A stretch of DNA of 64,000 bases from positions 186,001 to 250,000 of the forward strand of contig JAHLKF010000020.1 of the NCBI GenBank assembly GCA_025558075.1, read 5' to 3'. The position numbers were made by a program, and so were the translations under genes. This DNA is from Gaertneriomyces semiglobifer. Its lineage: Eukaryota > Chytridiomycota > Chytridiomycetes > Spizellomycetales > Spizellomycetaceae. The notes under the pieces were generated by a model that saw only the letters and a list, made by a program, of their open reading frames with translations, searched no databases and was not told the DNA's origin. This document shows, in pieces, positions 62,831 to 64,000 of this stretch. Position 1 is the stretch's first letter; each line of letters opens with the position of its first letter.

Positions 62831-64000
62831 ATGACGAGTCCGCATCATTCTATGAGATCTAATCTAGATGGCGCTTCAGAATCTCTCAGCAGATCTCGAG
62901 GCAGAGATACGGCTCGGCATACACGCGAGACCCTGCAAAAGCGAAGGGCAGAACGTCGCATCTTGAAAAGCACAGAGATGGAGGAGGTACGAAGCATTAC
63001 AGCGTTCTCGCTCACGTTTCCGTGCCTCTAAAACTGTCAAACTTGCAGACCCCTCCCGTACCTCCACCACCGGCCAAAGTCCTATATGGAACTTCAGTTG
63101 GCCCTGTTGTCCGCCTCAAAGACTTGCAGACTAGTGCTTCTACAGTTACAGTATCCCATGTGGAAATGGCATTACGAGCCTGTTGGGAGGACGCCCGACT
63201 TTTGAGTCGAAGCGTCTCCGAAATGGGTCAGCTTGAGAGAGCCCTCCAACAGATTGCGGTAAATCTTCGAACTATGCCATCCTCGAGATCTCAAATTTAA
63301 CATTACATCTCGCAGGAAGCGTTCTTGGCTCGAAAACATGATTTAGAACTGCATGTACCAGAAGCGCAATGGCCGGCGGCAGTGCCAACCTCCGTTCCGG
63401 GAGATGTGTATTCCTCAGCGTATCCGTCTCCCGTAACTCATCCTTTAGTAGCACTATGTAGAGCACTTGTGGCGTTGCATGAAAAAATGGTGCGCTACAA
63501 AACACATATACTACCCTTGGCACATGTGAAGCGGAGAAAACTCGGTCGCCTGTTTGAATATGTTGTTGAAGGCTGGCGAGATCTGGTACGCTACCGGATC
63601 ATCATTGACATTTGCAGGAGGATTGTTCTAACGGTTAACTCTGACCGGAACAGTTGATCTACTTGACTTTGACAATGGCTACAGCGAGTAGCGCGGCTGC
63701 TGCTAGTGCCACCGGTAATATCCAGAAGCTGGCAGTGGCAACTGGTGCGCCCGACTGGGAGGATTTGAGCATTGACGACGCTCAGAAGCTCTTCATCCAG
63801 GGGGACAAGTTTTTCCTGGGTTTCGGAACGGCTCGAAGTTATGATGTGGCCTTTCGACGCTATATGGTAATTATGAAAAGCGATCCTGCACCTACAAGAT
63901 GCTCATTATTTCTTGTTCACCAGGCTGCAGCTCGAAAGGGATTGCCGGACGCCATGTTTATGCTAGGTGCTATGTTTGAAAATGGGCTCGGTCGACCAAA
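62831..64000 (+). CDS. Sel1-repeat protein, 3' end outside the window
   Basis: Exons 62831-62986, 63049-63258, 63316-63585, 63654-63866 and 63924 to the edge join in phase 0 throughout. The N-terminal part is Ser/Arg-rich, then HVEMALRACWEDARLLSRSV and EAFLARKHDLELHVPEAQWP, not recognised. The final exons give WEDLSIDDAQKLFIQGDKFF, SYDVAFRRYMAAARKGLPDA and MFMLGAMFENGLGRP, which is the Sel1 repeat pattern (AAxxGxxxAMFxLGxMYExGxG). An ATG at 63675 could start a separate gene, but the gap to an alternative upstream stop would be under 40 nt. Partial at the window edge. Confidence 0.65.

Noticed and set aside
63675..64000. Separate Sel1 gene starting at ATG 63675
   Set aside because: The upstream exons join it in phase, and an alternative stop of the upstream gene would leave under 40 nt for ends and promoter. 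Not excluded.

Overview
The window looks like nuclear DNA of a zoosporic (flagellated) fungus, most likely a chytrid or blastocladiomycete. Genes are close together and cut by many short introns (mostly 50-75 nt, GT...AG). Folate synthesis uses a fungal-type DHNA-HPPK-DHPS fusion. Two proteins belong to motile cilia (IFT172 and SPEF2/CPC1), which ordinary non-flagellated fungi lack. A gamma-secretase PEN-2 homologue is also present. The exact species cannot be named from the sequence alone.

Layout. 0-7.5 kb holds PEN-2 (-), a membrane-anchored protein disulfide isomerase (+), prefoldin subunit 2 (-), a ZRANB2-like splicing factor (+), a cyclin (-) and a small two-exon gene (+). IFT172 runs from 7.6 to 13.4 kb. 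From 13.4 to 26.7 kb lies a nested block of Ty1/copia retrotransposons, the most unusual part of the window. From 26.8 kb to the end come an orphan exon, Ufd2 E4 ubiquitin ligase, fumarylacetoacetase, a YFH7/uridine-kinase-type P-loop kinase, a PHO85/CDK5-type kinase, SPEF2, transportin (Kap104), the TORC2 subunit Rictor, FOL1, a PIF1 helicase, a quinone-oxidoreductase-like dehydrogenase, a VWA protein ending in a CaaX box, tRNA-Val(AAC), two small unknown genes, and a Sel1-repeat gene cut by the window edge.

Retrotransposon block. Element A (217-bp LTRs, outer 5-bp target duplication AAAAT at 15429 and 25641) was hit by three insertions: a solo LTR of family B in gag (duplication AAGCT), a solo LTR of its own family in integrase (duplication ATTTC), and a complete element B (duplication CACCT). 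Its 3' half was then inverted, which fits recombination between the reverse-oriented solo A LTR and the 3' LTR. Element B (5,245 bp, 278-bp LTRs with about four differences) is nearly intact: one in-frame TGA lies between protease and integrase, and a chromodomain-like segment sits between integrase and reverse transcriptase. Chromodomains are known from Ty3/gypsy chromoviruses and would be unusual in a copia element. Both families carry a primer-binding site that matches the anticodon region of initiator tRNA-Met, implying half-tRNA priming.

How the genes fit together. Most genes are unrelated housekeeping loci arranged head-to-head or tail-to-tail, not an operon-like cluster. IFT172, SPEF2 and possibly PEN-2 point to a life cycle with a motile zoospore. 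Exon boundaries were read by eye from splice-site consensus and protein-family continuity; they were not checked by alignment software or RNA data.
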